Below are positions 61,457-64,000 of a stretch of DNA of 64,000 nt, piece by piece. The stretch lies in the NCBI GenBank assembly GCA_023055505.1, contig JALIRH010000026.1, forward strand, positions 8,075,591 through 8,139,590, written 5' to 3'. The number at the start of each line of letters is the position of its first letter. Position 1 is the first letter of the stretch. The notes under the pieces were generated by a model. That model saw nothing but the letters and a program-made list of their open reading frames with translations, ran no database searches and was not told where the DNA came from. A program made the translations under genes and the position numbers. Source of the DNA: Callipepla californica brunnescens (lineage: Eukaryota; Chordata; Aves; Galliformes; Odontophoridae).

Positions 61457-64000
61457 CTGCTATATTCCCACAGCAATGAGAGAGAAAAAAAAAAAATCAA
61501 GATGAAGAGGAGGGAAAAACCCCTGCAGTCACAGCAGCACTAAGCGCCGATGTTTCCAGTTCCAGATTCAAAGCCCCTTGCAGTGACCCCCGCGTACTGA
61601 TCACTCACGCTGATAAAAACATCTGTCTATTTGCCTTCCTTCAATTTTCCCTTCTTTAGAAAGCCACAGCAAGTTCCCGAGGCTGCCTGCCCTGACAACC
61701 GCATGCAGCTGAAAAAGCCTCTGCTGATTGATTGGGGTGAAAGGGAGGGAGGAGTGCAGGGAGGAAGGGAGAGAAGGAAGAGGAGGCTGCAAAGAGTTCC
61801 TACAGGAGTGCAGCTCCCTGGAACAGGAACTAAAACGCTGCTGCAAGGCTGAGGCAATATGTGGTCTCCTAAAAAGCAGGCACTGGAGCTCCTGTGGTAG
61901 CAGCTGCAGCCAGCCAGCAGTACAGGCTGCATACACAAATGCTCTCATGCAGGCTATGCTGGCTCAGATCAATTAGTGCCAGCTAAGCTGTGCAGGCTGC
62001 ACATTCCCCGATTTCCTGTGGTTGTTTTCTAGCTGGGCGTGGGGAGAGCAGAACTATTTATGGAGGAGCTCTGGGTATTAAAGCAGTGTTGCGCAAATCC
62101 AAACGGCAGTGGGGTTTGGCATCTCAGCTGGAAAGCAGTGCGGACTCTGGGAACGCGCCAAAAAATGCACACAAGCATCCAATGACTTAAGGAGAAAGAA
62201 AAAAAAAGGAAAAAAAGCAACAATAACAACAACAACAGCAGAATGCTGTCAAGCAAATGATTCATAATTTAGTGCTACCTAGAGGTAACCGCTGCTTGTC
62301 TCACCACTGCTCATCCTGACATACCACAAAGAGTGAGCTTTTGTGGAGAAAACCTCAGCCGTCCACATAACCCAGGTACACCGTACGTGTGCTAGAACAG
62401 GGCTTCGTGACACAGGCTGTCTGACCACAATAAAATAAACGAGCTGTAATGGCTCGCAGAGGGCTGTGGGGAACAGGAAGGGTAAAACATGTGCATAAAC
62501 ACGTAGCGGGACACGTCTAAACCCGGCAGACACAGAGCCATGAGAATGGATAGCATTACACTTGAACGTGAAGTGCCTGGCCTTGGTAAGAACAGCTGAG
62601 GCGTAGCTCTCTCAAGTACAGTCTAGCAGGTAAGCAACAGAAAGCTTTTCCCCCACAGGTATTTGGATCATCTATTTACACGTTGCTTTTTCTCCTCTGA
62701 GCTGAGAAAAAAAACAAGTCATCTTCGTGCAGAGAAAGAAAAAAAAAAAACCCTGCCCAATTCACACATTGAATGAAGAATGTTTTTATCCCATCAACCT
62801 GGATGAACATCCTAGTATCAGTAAATAGTGCTCTGCGTTGCATTTGTATAAGGTCTGTATTTCCTTCTCATTCCAATAAATCACCCTTTAAAAACATTAT
62901 AACAAAAGGAAACACTGAGTGACAGTTTGCCAAGTCACTAATAACTCGTACAGATTGACGCTAAATCTGATTACAAATGTGGTTATTGTGAAAGCTGTGC
63001 ATGGAAAAATGCTAATTCGCCTCTCAACAACTTTTAAGCTGCTTCGAGGTTGGGAGGACTTAAATATTTCTTTAAGGTCCAGTGAAATTTTAGTTCCTTT
63101 TCCTGCCAGGATCTAAATAGTCAAGTGTACATTATAAACAGAAAGACTGGCCAGTGGCCAGAAACAGGCAGTATTTTGCACTTGCTAGAGAACAAACTGT
63201 ACCAGTTTATAAACTGTATTTAAATTGCCAGCACAGTATTTTAAGGCCGAAAGAAATCAAGCGATAAGCTTCAAGTGGATGCTACTAAGAACAGCACGTA
63301 ACAAGTGCGAAGAGCTTACCTTCATTTTAACAATTTCAAAGGCAGCAACCTCAAAACACATCGTTACCTCACTGATACTAATCACAGAAGTAAATATCTT
63401 TACAAAGAGTGTACAATCTCCCGACTTACTGCAACTCTGAAAAGTTGTTTGTAAGAGAAAAGGATGCTCTTCCAGATGCATAAACATTTCCACTACAGAT
63501 ATATTAGTAAGGTTATATCCACGTCTTCCTTCTAAAGTCACTTCAGTTGTTGCAAATGTTTTAAATCAGGCCTGTGCTGTGCCTGCAGCTAGTGACTGTC
63601 CTTTCTGTGCTCGCTTGCTCAGTGATGTAGTCTCTAATACAATGAATAAATCATTAGGTGTTCCAAAGAATAACGGTGGTATAAACCCAGGAGACACAAG
63701 GAGGCAGATGTTTAACCTTCTCTGCATTAAAACCCACAGATTGAGAGGTAATTCAGTATCCTCAATGCTTCTTTTCTTCTTTGATTTCCTGATGCCACCA
63801 GTTGCCAACCTCCAGGACAAAAATCAAGGCAGAACTACCTTGCTTTAGGAAAAGCCATGCCATGCAAACCAAAGGGTAGCTGCTTTGTGATCTCAGGATG
63901 TGCACAAACTAGGCACTTGACATTAGAAGCATTTGACGCACAGGCAACACTGTGGTAAACAATGCCACTCAAAGTGAGGGTCTCGGGCTGCATGCAGACT
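61457..64000 (-). other. FAM13A: FAM13A intron running out of the window
   Basis: At least 2.5 kb of intron with an AAC-rich run at 62219-62238. I found no further FAM13A exon. A minus-strand frame ending in a donor-like GTAAGC near 63317 (VKMK) is unlike FAM13A. The upstream exons, including the RhoGAP domain, must lie beyond 64000. Confidence 0.6.
62219..62238. repeat. (AAC)n run
   Basis: About six CAA/AAC units with one interruption, directly visible. Confidence 0.75.

Noticed and set aside
63257..63541. Minus-strand frame ending in VKMK before a GTAAGC donor, considered as an upstream FAM13A exon
   Set aside because: The peptide does not resemble any FAM13A region I know, and no good acceptor bounds it.

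Overview
The window is vertebrate nuclear DNA from a bird, most likely a galliform such as chicken. The grounds are CR1 LINE fragments, a Galluhop-type mariner remnant, and two genes with vertebrate-style exons that sit tail to tail as HERC3 and FAM13A do in tetrapods. Most open reading frames in the window are chance frames. The real coding sequence is split into short exons, which I placed by joining GT-AG splice sites with reading-frame continuity.

Region 1 (1 to about 3050) is upstream flank with no gene I can support. Region 2 (about 3050 to 3610) is a CpG island with an inverted CCAAT box and a non-coding first exon ending at 3351. Region 3 (6216 to about 39915, plus strand) is the complete HERC3 gene: 24 coding exons join without a frame break into 3153 bases, a 1050-residue RCC1-HECT E3 ubiquitin ligase with the catalytic cysteine at residue 1018. 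The introns hold CR1 fragments (3.8, 10.1-11.8, 13.1-13.9, 29.3-29.8 and 38.6 kb) and one internally deleted mariner copy (17.1-17.7 kb). Region 4 (about 39915 to 40190) is a very short convergent intergenic gap. Region 5 (about 40190 to the window end, minus strand) is the 3' part of FAM13A: eleven exons encode its last 497 residues. The RhoGAP-containing 5' part lies beyond position 64000.

The two genes are transcribed towards each other, and their candidate poly(A) signals are only about 300 bases apart. HERC3 is expected to act in ubiquitin transfer on cytoplasmic and vesicular membranes, and FAM13A as a Rho-GAP-family scaffold. Nothing in the sequence links them functionally; they are an old syntenic pair. 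I did not find a novel multi-gene system. The most unexplained element is an exon-like, GC-rich open segment with its own acceptor, donor and poly(A) hexamer inside a FAM13A intron (about 59990-60314, minus strand).
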